Origin: Pseudomonas japonica | GTDB lineage: Bacteria > Pseudomonadota > Gammaproteobacteria > Pseudomonadales > Pseudomonadaceae | Length of the DNA stretch: 64,000 nt | Reading direction: 5' to 3' | Assembly (NCBI RefSeq): GCF_013522925.1 | Contig: NZ_JAAMQU010000007.1 | Coordinates: 1 to 64,000, forward strand | Shown here: positions 8,496-17,059 of the stretch, one piece after another | Layout of the letters: each line of letters opens with the position of its first letter | Numbering within the stretch: the first letter of the stretch is position 1 | The notes under the pieces: model-generated | Database searches by the model: none | Seen by the model: the letters and a program-made list of their open reading frames with translations, nothing else | What the model was told of the DNA's origin: nothing | Program-made: the position numbers and the translations under genes

Positions 8496-9869
8496 ATGAA
8501 CTTTGAACTGCTGTTCGCCGACCAAGCGGACACCACGGTGCGTTACGCACTGACCGGTGCCAAGGGAGGCTTCTCCCGCACCCTTCTTGCCCAGACTCGG
8601 CTGATGCCCAAGCTGTTCCCGGCGATTCTCTGCGACCTGGATGTGGCCGGCCTGCGCGCACTGTGCCTGGAGCTGGGCTACCCGGCCGGGCAATTGATCG
8701 AATGCGCGAACGTCGAAGCCGTCGCGCAGGCACCTGACGATGTGATCGTCTTGGTCGCCGACGTTGCTTTGCTGGCGGCCGAGCGCTACGACATCCTGGT
8801 GGAAGCCACGGGCAATCCGGCCATCGGACATCGTGTGGCACGCATCGCCTTGCAGGCCGGCCGCCATGTGGCCATGGTGAGCAAGGAAGTGGACTCGGTG
8901 GCAGGGGTTGCCCTTTCCCGCCTGGCCGCGCGGCACAAGGTGGTGTACACCACGGCGGATGGCGACCAGCCGGCCAACCTGATCGGCTGGGTAAGCTGGG
9001 CGCGCACGCTGGGCCTGGATATCGTTGCCGCGGGCAAATCCAGTGAATACGACCTGGTATTCGACCCGCGGCAGGGCACCATCACGCAGCTGGACACCAC
9101 CATCGCGGCACCGGCCATGGCCGGGTTGCTGCAACTGGGCGATGACATCCGCGCCACCCTCAAGGCGCGCCGCGAAGTCCTCGACGGGCTGAAGACCAGC
9201 GCAACTGCCGATTACTGCGAAATGTCGGTGGTCGCGACCAATACCGGCTTAGTGCCTGATGTGGAGCTGCTTCACTACCCCATCGCCCGTACTGCTGAGC
9301 TGGCTGATATCTATGCCCTTCGCGAAGACGGCGGTGTGTTGGGCCGCAGCGGCGTGATCGAAGTGTTCAACGTGCTACGCCTGCCAGACGAAGCCAGCTT
9401 CGCCGGCGGCGTGTTCGTGGTGGTGCGCACCCATGACGCGCCTACCTGGGAGCTGCTGGCGCAAAAAGGCCATGTGGTAAGCCGCAACCGCCGCTACGCC
9501 TGCCTTTACCTGCCGTACCACTTCATGGGCGTGGAAACGCCTATCAGCCTGCTTAATGCCGTACTGCACGGCCGCGCCTCTGGCAGCGACAAGCCGACCC
9601 AATGCGCGGTGCTGGCCGGACGTGCCACGGCGGACATTCCGGCAGGCACCCAGCTCGCCATGGGCGGCCATCACCACGACGTCACCGGCGTTCAGGCGGT
9701 GTTGCTCAAAGGTACCGAGGCACCGACGGATATCGCGCCGCTGTACCTGGCCGCCCATGCCACCACCCGGCGCGCCATCGCCGCGGGCGAACTGCTACGC
9801 CTCGATGACCTGGAGCAGTACGACGCAGACCTGGCCGCAGCCTGGGCGCAAGGGTTCCCCAGCCATTGA
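8496..9869 (+). CDS. COG4091-like homoserine dehydrogenase-related oxidoreductase with SAF domain
   Basis: A 457-residue protein. ATG 8496 follows GAGGA with 5 nt spacing; an in-frame GTG lies 12 nt further up. The N-terminal part resembles homoserine dehydrogenase-like Rossmann proteins (YDILVEATGNPAIGHRVA, then VAMVSKEVDSVAG, typical of the nucleotide-binding domain). The last about 70 residues (HATTRRAIAAGELLRLDDLE) form a SAF domain, which explains frequent mislabelling as FlgA. Here it opens an operon with a GntP permease and a DeoR regulator, opposite an OtnK/OtnC pair, so it probably oxidises or isomerises a sugar acid before phosphorylation. No LtnD or DenD gene is present. Reaction and substrate are not established. 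Confidence 0.8.
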   Translation: MNFELLFADQADTTVRYALTGAKGGFSRTLLAQTRLMPKLFPAILCDLDVAGLRALCLELGYPAGQLIECANVEAVAQAPDDVIVLVADVALLAAERYDILVEATGNPAIGHRVARIALQAGRHVAMVSKEVDSVAGVALSRLAARHKVVYTTADGDQPANLIGWVSWARTLGLDIVAAGKSSEYDLVFDPRQGTITQLDTTIAAPAMAGLLQLGDDIRATLKARREVLDGLKTSATADYCEMSVVATNTGLVPDVELLHYPIARTAELADIYALREDGGVLGRSGVIEVFNVLRLPDEASFAGGVFVVVRTHDAPTWELLAQKGHVVSRNRRYACLYLPYHFMGVETPISLLNAVLHGRASGSDKPTQCAVLAGRATADIPAGTQLAMGGHHHDVTGVQAVLLKGTEAPTDIAPLYLAAHATTRRAIAAGELLRLDDLEQYDADLAAAWAQGFPSH

Positions 9870-9926
9870 TCATCCACGGGCGCCAGTCGAGGCGCCTACT
9901 TCCACGCGCAGAGTTCCATAATAATT

Positions 9927-11273
9927 ATGACCAGTGAACTGCTTACCCTGTTGATGGCCTCCGGGGCCATCGTGGTTTTGATCCTGCTGATTACCCAGCT
10001 CAAGCTCAACCCTTTCCTGGCCCTCACGCTGTCGGCGTTGGGGCTGGGGATGGTGGCGGGCGTGGGCGCCAACGAAACTGTGGAAAGCTTCGCCAAAGGC
10101 TTCGGTAGCGCCTTGAGCAAAACCGGCCCCGTGATCGGACTGGGTACCCTGCTCGGGGGCATCTTGCTCGGTTCGGGCGGGGCTGACCGCATCGCCAATG
10201 CCTTTATCGGCCAGCGGCCGGTGCAGTACGCGCCCTGGGCGGTCTGCGCCGCCGCGCTGTTGATCGGCATGCCGCACCTGTTCGATGTCAGCTTCATCAT
10301 GCTGGCGCCGTTGGTGTATACGGTGGCCAAGCGCACCCACACGCACCTGCTGTATATCGGCCTGCCGTTGGCGGCCGGGCTGTATGTGTCTCATGGGCTG
10401 CTGCCGCCGCACCCTGCCCCTACGTTGGCGGTCGCAGCGTTTCATGCCAATACCGGCCTCACCATCTTCTACGGCCTGCTGATTGCCGTGCCCACCGCAA
10501 TCATTTGCGGCCCGCTGTTCACCAAGGCCATCAGCCGCTGGTTCGGCCCCGCTCCGGACCTCTCCGCCGGGCCGGTCGGCGCCACTGAGGACAGCCAGCC
10601 GCGGCCAGTCTCCCTGCCCTTGTCGATCATCTCGGTCTTGCTGCCACCGGGCCTGATGCTGATCGGCACGCTGGGCATGGCGTATACCGCGAAGGGCACC
10701 GGCGCCTACGCCTTCTTCGGTTCGCTGAACAACCCGATCCTGTCACTGCTGGCGGCGGTGATCTTCGCCTTCTTCGCCCTCGGCCTGCGCTCGGGTTTCA
10801 ACGTAGGCCAAGTGGGCAAGATGGCCAACAAGGGCCTGGCGCCGTTGGGAGCCATCCTGCTGATCCTTGGCGCCGGCGGCGGTTTCAAGCAGATGCTCAC
10901 TTCCATCGAGCTGGACCAGCTGATCACTCACCACGCTTCGGGGTGGCCGGTGAATCCGTTGATACTGGCCTGGGGCATCGCCGCGCTGCTACGGATCTGC
11001 GTGGGCTCGGCCACCGTGGCCACCGTCGCGGCAACCGGCATTGTCGCCCCGCTGGCCCTGGCACATCCGGAACTGTCCCCCGAATTGCTGGTGCTGGCGA
11101 CCGCCTCGGGCGCGGTGATGTTGTCCCACGTCAACGATTCGGGGTTCTGGCTGTTCAAGGAGTATTTCCAGCTGAGCGTCGCCCAGACCTTCCGCACCTG
11201 GACCTTGATGCTTTCTCTGCAATCAGTGATCGGCCTGATGGGCGTACTACTGATCGAAGCGGTGATTCGTTGA
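9927..11273 (+). CDS. GntP family gluconate/sugar-acid:H+ symporter
   Basis: A 448-residue inner-membrane permease with about 12-14 hydrophobic segments and GntP-family signatures: FAKGFGSALSKTGPVIGLG, GMPHLFDVSFIMLAPLVY, SHGLLPPHPAP and a C-terminal VNDSGFWLFKEYF. Members take up gluconate or related aldonates with protons. It lies 57 nt after the oxidoreductase gene and 76 nt before the DeoR gene, so it very likely imports the substrate of this locus. Its start codon has a poor Shine-Dalgarno and is preceded by an A/T-rich AATAATTATG, which loosely resembles Hfq/Crc target sites. Confidence 0.92.
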   Translation: MTSELLTLLMASGAIVVLILLITQLKLNPFLALTLSALGLGMVAGVGANETVESFAKGFGSALSKTGPVIGLGTLLGGILLGSGGADRIANAFIGQRPVQYAPWAVCAAALLIGMPHLFDVSFIMLAPLVYTVAKRTHTHLLYIGLPLAAGLYVSHGLLPPHPAPTLAVAAFHANTGLTIFYGLLIAVPTAIICGPLFTKAISRWFGPAPDLSAGPVGATEDSQPRPVSLPLSIISVLLPPGLMLIGTLGMAYTAKGTGAYAFFGSLNNPILSLLAAVIFAFFALGLRSGFNVGQVGKMANKGLAPLGAILLILGAGGGFKQMLTSIELDQLITHHASGWPVNPLILAWGIAALLRICVGSATVATVAATGIVAPLALAHPELSPELLVLATASGAVMLSHVNDSGFWLFKEYFQLSVAQTFRTWTLMLSLQSVIGLMGVLLIEAVIR

Positions 11274-11349
11274 TATCATTGGCCGCGCCCCGCTTTCCGG
11301 GGTGGCCGATCTGGAGCCGCGGCACGTGCCGAATAAAGACGAAAGCGCA

Positions 11350-12162
11350 GTGAGCAACGGCGCCCCCATCATCCCCGACCAGCGCCGAGAGCTGATGTGG
11401 CGGCAATTGCGCCGCCATCAGGTATTGAGCGTGCACCAGCTCACCGAGATGTTTCAGTGCTCACACATGACCATCCGCCGGGACATCGCGATTCTGGAGC
11501 GTGACGGGCTGGCGTATTCGGTGCCGGGCGGCGTGCGCATCGCCAGCCAGGTGGGCAGCGAGCCCAGCCATCAGCTCAAGGCCGTGGCGGAACTGCCTGA
11601 AAAGCAAGGCATGGCGCAACGGGCGGCCGCGTTGCTGCACCCTGACATGACGGTGTACCTGGACGCCGGTACCACCACACTTTCTCTGGTGCCGTACATC
11701 CGCCAGCACCGTGGCATGACCGTTGTGACCAACGACTTCACCATCGTGCAGGCGCTGGCTGATGCAACCGAGGTGGAAGTGATCCATACCGGCGGCCAGC
11801 TGGACCATCCCAACCGCTCCAGCGTGGGGCCGCTCGCCGCCGCGACCCTTCGGCGCGTGGCCACCGATATTGCGTTCATCTCCACCAGTTCCTGGGACCT
11901 CAAGCGCGGCATCACCACCCCCTCGGCGTCCAAGGTGGAAGTCAAACAAGCCGCACTGGAGTCAGCCGCTCAAACCGTGTTGATCGCTACCAGCTCCAAA
12001 TACGGAACGTTTGGCACCTTCAAGATCGCCCCCTTGGACAGCTTCGACCTGATCATCACCGACACCGCCCTGGCCGAAGCAGCCGCCTTGGGTATCCGCG
12101 GGCTAGGGTTGGAGCTGGAGCTCACCGAGCCGGTGGAGGCACAAGGTGATGTGCCTGGCTGA
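11350..12162 (+). CDS. DeoR/GlpR family transcriptional regulator
   Basis: A 270-residue regulator from GTG 11350; an in-frame GTG at 11302 would add 16 residues. The N-terminal DeoR helix-turn-helix is clear (LSVHQLTEMFQCSHMTIRRD, then LERDGLAYSVPGGVRI). The C-terminal sugar-phosphate-sensing domain has VYLDAGTTTLSLVPYI, VVTNDFTIVQAL and SSKYGTFGTFKIAPL. DeoR proteins usually repress until a phosphorylated intermediate binds. The likely inducer is the product of the DUF1537 kinase, and the likely operators are the repeats between the two operons. It is the last gene of the oxidoreductase-GntP operon. Confidence 0.9.
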   Translation: MSNGAPIIPDQRRELMWRQLRRHQVLSVHQLTEMFQCSHMTIRRDIAILERDGLAYSVPGGVRIASQVGSEPSHQLKAVAELPEKQGMAQRAAALLHPDMTVYLDAGTTTLSLVPYIRQHRGMTVVTNDFTIVQALADATEVEVIHTGGQLDHPNRSSVGPLAAATLRRVATDIAFISTSSWDLKRGITTPSASKVEVKQAALESAAQTVLIATSSKYGTFGTFKIAPLDSFDLIITDTALAEAAALGIRGLGLELELTEPVEAQGDVPG

Positions 12163-12172
12163 CTCGCGGCAA

Positions 12173-12197
12173 ATCACCGGCCGCATGCGACGGTGAT
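12173..12197. terminator. Hairpin between convergent genes
   Basis: A 7-bp stem ATCACCG (12173-12179) with CGGTGAT (12191-12197) encloses a loop that itself holds a GCATGC palindrome. No T tract follows. It lies between the DeoR stop and the stop of the glyoxalase-fold gene. Confidence 0.45.
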
Positions 12198-12556
12198 CAG
12201 CCCTCGCAAAACCGGATTCGGTTACCGAACGGGTCATACACTTCCAGCACCTTCCCCCACCCCTGCTCGACGATACCCGGGCGGCTGAAGCCGTAGTGTT
12301 TATCGTGTAATTCATCGCGAAGCGCTTCGATTCCAGTCATCGGCACAAACAGCGTCGAGCCTGGGGTCGCGTCGCCATGGTGTTCGGAAAGGTGCAGTTG
12401 CAAGTCACCCCGGCGCAAGCCCAGGTACAAGGGCAGGCCTGATTCGAATCGATGCTCGAACTCGACCGCGAACCCCAGGAAACCCAGATAGAATTCCCGC
12501 GCCTTCGCTTCGTCGAACATGCGAAAAATAGGAATGGGATTTTTGAATGTGATCAT
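12197..12556 (-). CDS. Glyoxalase/bleomycin-resistance superfamily protein
   Basis: A 119-residue VOC-fold protein. It begins with IPIFRMFDEAKAREFYLGFLGFAVEFEHRF, the usual first beta-alpha-beta unit, and ends with VLEVYDPFGNRIRFCEG, the usual metal-site strand. Its length and the pairing LHLSEHHGD / PGSTLFVPM match single-domain bleomycin-resistance-like proteins, which act as dimers by sequestering or modifying small molecules. ATG 12556 starts just before the conserved segment; the frame is open further upstream but without family similarity. No operon partner. Substrate unknown. Confidence 0.85.
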   Translation of the reverse strand: MITFKNPIPIFRMFDEAKAREFYLGFLGFAVEFEHRFESGLPLYLGLRRGDLQLHLSEHHGDATPGSTLFVPMTGIEALRDELHDKHYGFSRPGIVEQGWGKVLEVYDPFGNRIRFCEG

Positions 12557-12632
12557 GTGCTGGCTATCCTGGCGGGCTCGGGGCAAGCAGTATTGCACGG
12601 GTGATCAATCCGCAAAGAGGCGGTAACCGTCT

Positions 12633-13163
12633 ATGGACAATCAGGTATTCATTGTCTTCAGCGGCCTTCCTGGCACAGGCAAGACCACTATCGCCAAAGC
12701 CATCGCTCAACGAACAGGCTCGGTATACCTGCGCATCGACACCATCGAACAGGCGCTTAGAAACGCCGGCGTGCTGGCTGGGGACATTGGCTCAAGCGGC
12801 TATCAAGTGGCCAGCGACGTCGCGCTTGGCAATCTGCAGATAGGCAACAGTGTGGTGGTGGATTGCGTGAATCCGGTGGCCGAGAGCCGGCACGCCTGGG
12901 CCGCTGTCGCAACGAAGGCCGCCGTCAGGCTGCTGGACGTTCAGGTCGTGTGTTCCGACAAGGCCGAACATCGACGCAGGGTTGAAACCCGCCAGGCAGA
13001 TGTACCAGGGCTGGTTCCGCCCAGTTGGCTATCTGTTCTGGAACATGAGTATGAGCCATGGCTGGAGGCGCCTTTCACGCTGGACACAGCCGAGCTGTCG
13101 CCGTTCGCGGCAGTAGCGGCGCTGCTTGAGCACATCATGCGCTCAGCAGCGCCGTCGGGTTAA
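12633..13163 (+). CDS. P-loop kinase (AAA family ATPase-like)
   Basis: A 176-residue protein with a Walker A motif at residues 10-17 (GLPGTGKT) after a hydrophobic beta strand, a YLRIDTIEQAL segment that resembles the substrate lid of small-molecule kinases, and a VVDCVNPVAESR strand in the Walker B position. The layout matches chloramphenicol-phosphotransferase-like and adenylylsulfate-kinase-like proteins that phosphorylate small molecules or nucleotides. It ends only 4 nt before the convergent SDR gene. The substrate cannot be inferred. Confidence 0.82.
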   Translation: MDNQVFIVFSGLPGTGKTTIAKAIAQRTGSVYLRIDTIEQALRNAGVLAGDIGSSGYQVASDVALGNLQIGNSVVVDCVNPVAESRHAWAAVATKAAVRLLDVQVVCSDKAEHRRRVETRQADVPGLVPPSWLSVLEHEYEPWLEAPFTLDTAELSPFAAVAALLEHIMRSAAPSG

Positions 13164-13167
13164 CGCC

Positions 13168-14061
13168 TTACACCATGTCGTTGCGAATCCACTCGATCAC
13201 CGACGTACGCTTGGGCGCCCAGCCCAGCAATTCGCGAGCATTCGTGCCGCGCACCCGGCTATTGGAGCCCAGGCCATAATTGGCCATTTCATAGCCCCAT
13301 TCCGCTTCGGCGTCAGCCAGGGGCCAGTCTTGCGATTTACCCAACCCCAGGGCTTCGGCCATCGCATTGGTCATGTCGACGAACGACGCCTCGCCGCTTT
13401 CGGCAAAGTAGAACGTACCCGCCGGGTTCTTCTCCAGTGCCAGCGCGTACAGTTCGACCACATCTTCGATGAACACGTTGGACCACACGTTTTCACCCGG
13501 CCCCACGTGGCGTACCACGCCGCTTTTGCTAGCCTGCTTGAGCAGCCGCGGTAGCTGCACGCTGTCCCGCTTCACGCCCAGGCTATGCCCGTAAATCAAC
13601 GTGTTGCAGATCACCGCCGACCGTACGCCCTCTTTGGCCGAAGCGATCACCAGGTTGTCGATGGCCACGCGCGCGGCCTTGTCGGGCGTCGCTTCCGGCA
13701 GTTGGCCCTCGTAATAGATGTGCCCGCCGCCTTTGCCGCCGGAGGCATCGCCCACGATGCTGGAGCCGCTGGTGTGCAGGAAGGGCTTGTTGGAACCCTT
13801 CAGCCCTTCGATCAATGCCTCTACCGCGCTGCGATGGTCGCTACTTGCGGCATTGATAACGCCGTCGGCTGCACGCGCCTGCTCGGTGAGCAAGGCGCTG
13901 TCCTCCAGGGTGCCGATCACTGGAACGATCCCGAGGGCTTGGAGCTCCTCGGCTTGCTCGGGGCTGCGTACCAGCCCGGTAACCTGATGGCCGCGCTGGG
14001 CAAGGCCTGTTGCGATCGAACCGCCGATAAACCCTGCAGCACCGGTAATGAAGATATTCAA
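13168..14061 (-). CDS. SDR family NAD-dependent epimerase/dehydratase-like protein
   Basis: A 297-residue extended short-chain dehydrogenase. The N-terminal Rossmann loop reads ITGAAGFIGG. The downstream parts, including TSGSSIVGD and NTLIYGHSLGVKRDS (a YxxxK-like position replaced by Y-G-H), suggest an atypical SDR. Translation starts with TTG at 14061, preceded by GGGAG 7 nt upstream. The protein resembles NAD-dependent epimerases of the NmrA/atypical group annotated in many pseudomonads. It is convergent with the P-loop kinase gene. Substrate unknown. Confidence 0.87.
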   Translation of the reverse strand: MNIFITGAAGFIGGSIATGLAQRGHQVTGLVRSPEQAEELQALGIVPVIGTLEDSALLTEQARAADGVINAASSDHRSAVEALIEGLKGSNKPFLHTSGSSIVGDASGGKGGGHIYYEGQLPEATPDKAARVAIDNLVIASAKEGVRSAVICNTLIYGHSLGVKRDSVQLPRLLKQASKSGVVRHVGPGENVWSNVFIEDVVELYALALEKNPAGTFYFAESGEASFVDMTNAMAEALGLGKSQDWPLADAEAEWGYEMANYGLGSNSRVRGTNARELLGWAPKRTSVIEWIRNDMV

Positions 14062-14155
14062 AGGCTGACTCCCGTGTGATGAATGATGGAGCCAGTATGT
14101 GCCTCGGGTTTTTGGCTAAAAAGGCGCGAATTGCCAAATGAATTTTGCGCTGAAG

Positions 14156-14956
14156 TCATGAAACGCCCGGCACGTCCATGTTGATCTTGCGCCACACCGC
14201 CTCGGCAAAGCTGTACACGGAAAACGCGATCAACCCCAACGCCATGGCCATTAGCAGCACACCGCCGGCCGGCAGGTTCTGCAAGGCCGCGAGGGCCTCT
14301 TTCATCCCCGGCGGGTCCATGGCCTGGTAGCTCGAACCGCTTACCAGCAGCAACAGCGAGATCTCGATAAACACCACGCCGCGCGCGATCAGGCCGAACC
14401 GGGAAACCGGACGCACGTACTCCATTGCCTCATGTGCATCGAAGTACTTCTCGAACGAAGCCTTCCAGCCCTTGATGATGTGTGCGATGCCTACGCCCAG
14501 CGGCACCATCGCGATGAGATAAACCAACAGGTTGGAATATTGCCAGGAGAGCAGATGGGCGAGCAGGTCGCGGGTTTGATCGCCCCCGCCGGAGCTTTTC
14601 GATTTACCGACCAACAACCCCAACGCAAACAGGGCCAGCGCACCGTTGACCATACCCCCGGCCAGCAAACCTGCCCGAATGGTCACGCCCTTGAGCCCCG
14701 TGCCATGGTGGTCCACATCGCGAACCGCTTGCACCACTCGCCAGCCGGCGAAGGCGAGCAAACCGATTACAACCAACCCCACCAGCACATCGCCAAGCGG
14801 GTGGGTGAGCACGGCCATCAGCGTGCCGTGGCTGTCTTTCGGCCTGGCCGAATCACGCGCGGCCAGCAAGGCGAAGATGCCCATGATCAGATAGATAACG
14901 CCCCGGGCGGCATAGCCGCTGCGGGCCAACAGGACGAGGGTGTGTTGCGGGGACAT
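14156..14956 (-). CDS. DUF1206 family membrane protein
   Basis: A 266-residue integral membrane protein with six predicted hydrophobic segments arranged as three similar pairs. Each pair begins with an R-x-G-x-x-ARG-V/F-x type motif (ARSGYAARGVIYLIMG near residue 11, RFGLIARGVVFIEIS near residue 186), which is characteristic of DUF1206. The role of the family is not known. The start ATG at 14956 follows a weak AGCCAGG site. It does not form a clear operon; the neighbouring lipoprotein gene is divergent. Confidence 0.9.
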   Translation of the reverse strand: MSPQHTLVLLARSGYAARGVIYLIMGIFALLAARDSARPKDSHGTLMAVLTHPLGDVLVGLVVIGLLAFAGWRVVQAVRDVDHHGTGLKGVTIRAGLLAGGMVNGALALFALGLLVGKSKSSGGGDQTRDLLAHLLSWQYSNLLVYLIAMVPLGVGIAHIIKGWKASFEKYFDAHEAMEYVRPVSRFGLIARGVVFIEISLLLLVSGSSYQAMDPPGMKEALAALQNLPAGGVLLMAMALGLIAFSVYSFAEAVWRKINMDVPGVS

Positions 14957-15213
14957 GGTACCTGGCTCTATGCAATTGATAGATGGCAGACCCGATGGGT
15001 GTGAAGGGGTTCGATTTGGCTCGTCTGCCTTACGATTTTCAGCAGGACTGCTTCAGTGGCCTGCAGGACTGTCCCGGATATTCATCCGTTCGTTGGAGGT
15101 GCAGAGGATTGGTTTGAGCCGGGCGAGCCGTAGGTGAAGCCCGCGAACTAACCCTCAAGCGCAGCGGAAACAGGCCGATAGCGTGGGCGCCCCTTGCCTG
15201 AAACGGATGGCCC

Positions 15214-15537
15214 ATGTCGCTTCGCTCCGCCGCAAAGACGCTCATCGTTTTCGCTTGTACGCTTCAGGCGTCTTGCCTGTTTTACCGACCTATCCCGCCA
15301 GGCGCTTACAGCGATGGTTATTCATCGGGTTGCGAGGCGCGTAAACAGGATCAGGGTTACGCAGCACGCGACGCCGACCCTCGCGCCCACCTTCAGGGCG
15401 CCTATGCCGAAGGCTGGGCCCGCGGGTATTCAAGCTGTGAATCCTGGAGGGAGGAACAAGCGCGCGTGCACTGGCAGGGCGGGTCCGGCCAGAAAACATG
15501 TTCCAAACACGACAAGAAGCGGGGGCGCTGTGACTGA
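15214..15537 (+). CDS. Small predicted lipoprotein, unrecognised
   Basis: A 107-residue protein with a lipoprotein-type leader and candidate lipobox (LQASC, Cys21). The mature part contains two related motifs rich in glycine, tyrosine and serine (GAYSDGYSSGC and GAYAEGWARGYSSC), each ending in cysteine, which suggests an internal duplication. Its C-terminus is basic. GGATGG lies just upstream of the ATG. The last 8 nt overlap the start of the next gene, so the two are probably co-translated. I do not recognise the family and give no function. Confidence 0.7.
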   Translation: MSLRSAAKTLIVFACTLQASCLFYRPIPPGAYSDGYSSGCEARKQDQGYAARDADPRAHLQGAYAEGWARGYSSCESWREEQARVHWQGGSGQKTCSKHDKKRGRCD

Positions 15538-16270
15538 TTTGATGCCTGAGCGTGCAATGACGCCGACCAAGGTCAGCCCCGTTCGCGGGCGCGCCATCGA
15601 AGCGTTCGAATCCATCGCCCCACGCCCTCGGCGATCCCAGGGGGCCGGGCTGATCGCGCTGGTTTTTCTACTCATATGCTTAGGCATGCTTGGCTTGAAC
15701 TGGAACCGGGTGGTTAATTACCTCCACCCCGTTTCATCCGCCCTTCCCTCGAAGAGTGGGATCGGTCCGGTGAATAAACAGATGCTAAACCCCGCACCTC
15801 CTTCCGTTCCCCCTGCGGATAAGCCTGTGACCCAAGCCGCTCCAAGGCCGCTTTCCGATTGTCTCGGCAGCGGTGCCGCAATAGATGAGGAGGTGCTGCG
15901 TTGCCGGTTTGGTGAAGTGCCTCGCGCCAAGGCGGCAATCGCGCCTGCCCAGGGCATGGTATCTGCCGATTATCTGGCGCGGTTCCATACCGCCCAGGGG
16001 GGTGGCGCAAAGACCGCCCGTACGGTAGCGGTTGAAACTTACTCAATAACGAGTTGGGATGGCCGATCGGGGTATCTCGCCACGTGGCAGGTGAATGGCA
16101 ACGACATCGATCACTCCAGTGTGTGCAGCAACTACCCGCGCGGGTCCATCGACTACCGGGAATGTCGCAAGGGCGCCAAACGCTGGTTCAAGGACCAATG
16201 TATTAAAAATAGCGACGCCGACGCACGCTCACGCTATTGCTCCGCCGCGTCGTCGTTCAGCCCGATGTAA
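15530..16270 (+). CDS. Single-pass membrane protein with Cys-containing periplasmic domain, unrecognised
   Basis: A 246-residue protein from GTG 15530 (ATG 15542 is the alternative). Residues about 45-60 (GLIALVFLLICLGMLGL) form one transmembrane helix after a basic N-terminus, so the rest should face the periplasm. The C-terminal 100 residues carry several cysteines (SDCLGSGAAIDEEVLRCRF, then SSVCSNYP, YRECRKGAKRWFKDQC and SRYCSAASS) that could form disulfides. It overlaps the lipoprotein gene, so the two may form an envelope complex. I do not recognise the family. Confidence 0.75.
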   Translation: MTDLMPERAMTPTKVSPVRGRAIEAFESIAPRPRRSQGAGLIALVFLLICLGMLGLNWNRVVNYLHPVSSALPSKSGIGPVNKQMLNPAPPSVPPADKPVTQAAPRPLSDCLGSGAAIDEEVLRCRFGEVPRAKAAIAPAQGMVSADYLARFHTAQGGGAKTARTVAVETYSITSWDGRSGYLATWQVNGNDIDHSSVCSNYPRGSIDYRECRKGAKRWFKDQCIKNSDADARSRYCSAASSFSPM

Positions 16271-16334
16271 TGGGCAGGGAAAGCCTCGTGAGCGCGTGGC
16301 CAGCCCCGCCGCTGCAGTAATGAAAGGCAGCATT

Positions 16335-16886
16335 GTGACAACCTCCGACCTCATCTCACTGATACAGCGCGACCCTATAAGGATGAACATCCTGAGGCAG
16401 GTCCAGACGCTGGACCTACCGGATTGCTGGGTAGCCGCCGGTTTCGTTCGAAGTGCCGTGTGGGATCACCTGCACGGCCGACGATCGTCCCCGCTGCGAA
16501 GTGATGTCGACGTTATCTGGTTCGATTCTGATAACCATGAGGCTGAGCGAGACGTTAAGCTTGAGGCCAGGCTCTGCACGCTCGACTGCACCGTGGACTG
16601 GTCTGTGAAAAACCAGGCGCGTATGCACCTGCGCAATCACGATGCCCCTTACGCGAGCGCCGTTCAGGCCATGACTTGCTGGCCGGAAACAGCCACCGCT
16701 GTTGGGGTGAGGTTGAATCGGGAAGGAAAGGTTGAAGTCGCCGCCCCTCTTGGTCTGGACGACCTTTTCGCGCTGATCGTTCGCCCGACGCCTCGGTTCG
16801 AAGGCGACAAGTATGGGACCTACCTCAAGCGCATTCAGTCCAAGCAGTGGCATACCCTTTGGCCCCGCCTTGTGTACCTGGGATGA
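16335..16886 (+). CDS. Nucleotidyltransferase-fold family protein (DUF925-like)
   Basis: A 183-residue protein from GTG 16335, preceded by AAAGGCAG; ATG 16320 would add five residues but lacks a ribosome-binding site. Motifs fit the nucleotidyltransferase-like DUF925/NTP_transf_6 family: CWVAAGFVRSAVWDHLHGR (the helix before the active site), SDVDVIWFD (the DxD metal pair) and LDCTVDWSVKNQARMHLRNHD. The C-terminal LDDLFALIVRPTP segment is also typical. The physiological reaction of this family is not known. It begins 64 nt after the unknown membrane protein gene and may share its transcript. Confidence 0.85.
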   Translation: MTTSDLISLIQRDPIRMNILRQVQTLDLPDCWVAAGFVRSAVWDHLHGRRSSPLRSDVDVIWFDSDNHEAERDVKLEARLCTLDCTVDWSVKNQARMHLRNHDAPYASAVQAMTCWPETATAVGVRLNREGKVEVAAPLGLDDLFALIVRPTPRFEGDKYGTYLKRIQSKQWHTLWPRLVYLG

Positions 16887-17059
16887 ATGCCAGCCCCCGG
16901 CCTGCCACTCACCTGGAGTAGGCGAAGCCTGCGAACCGGCGCACCCAGCCCATTCCAGTGACGCCTTCCTCCTTCCTCCAACGCACATTCCCGGGCTTAC
17001 GCCCGGTCCCACCCTGGCAGAACCGGCGCCATACCCATTCATGACAACAGGAACTCACC

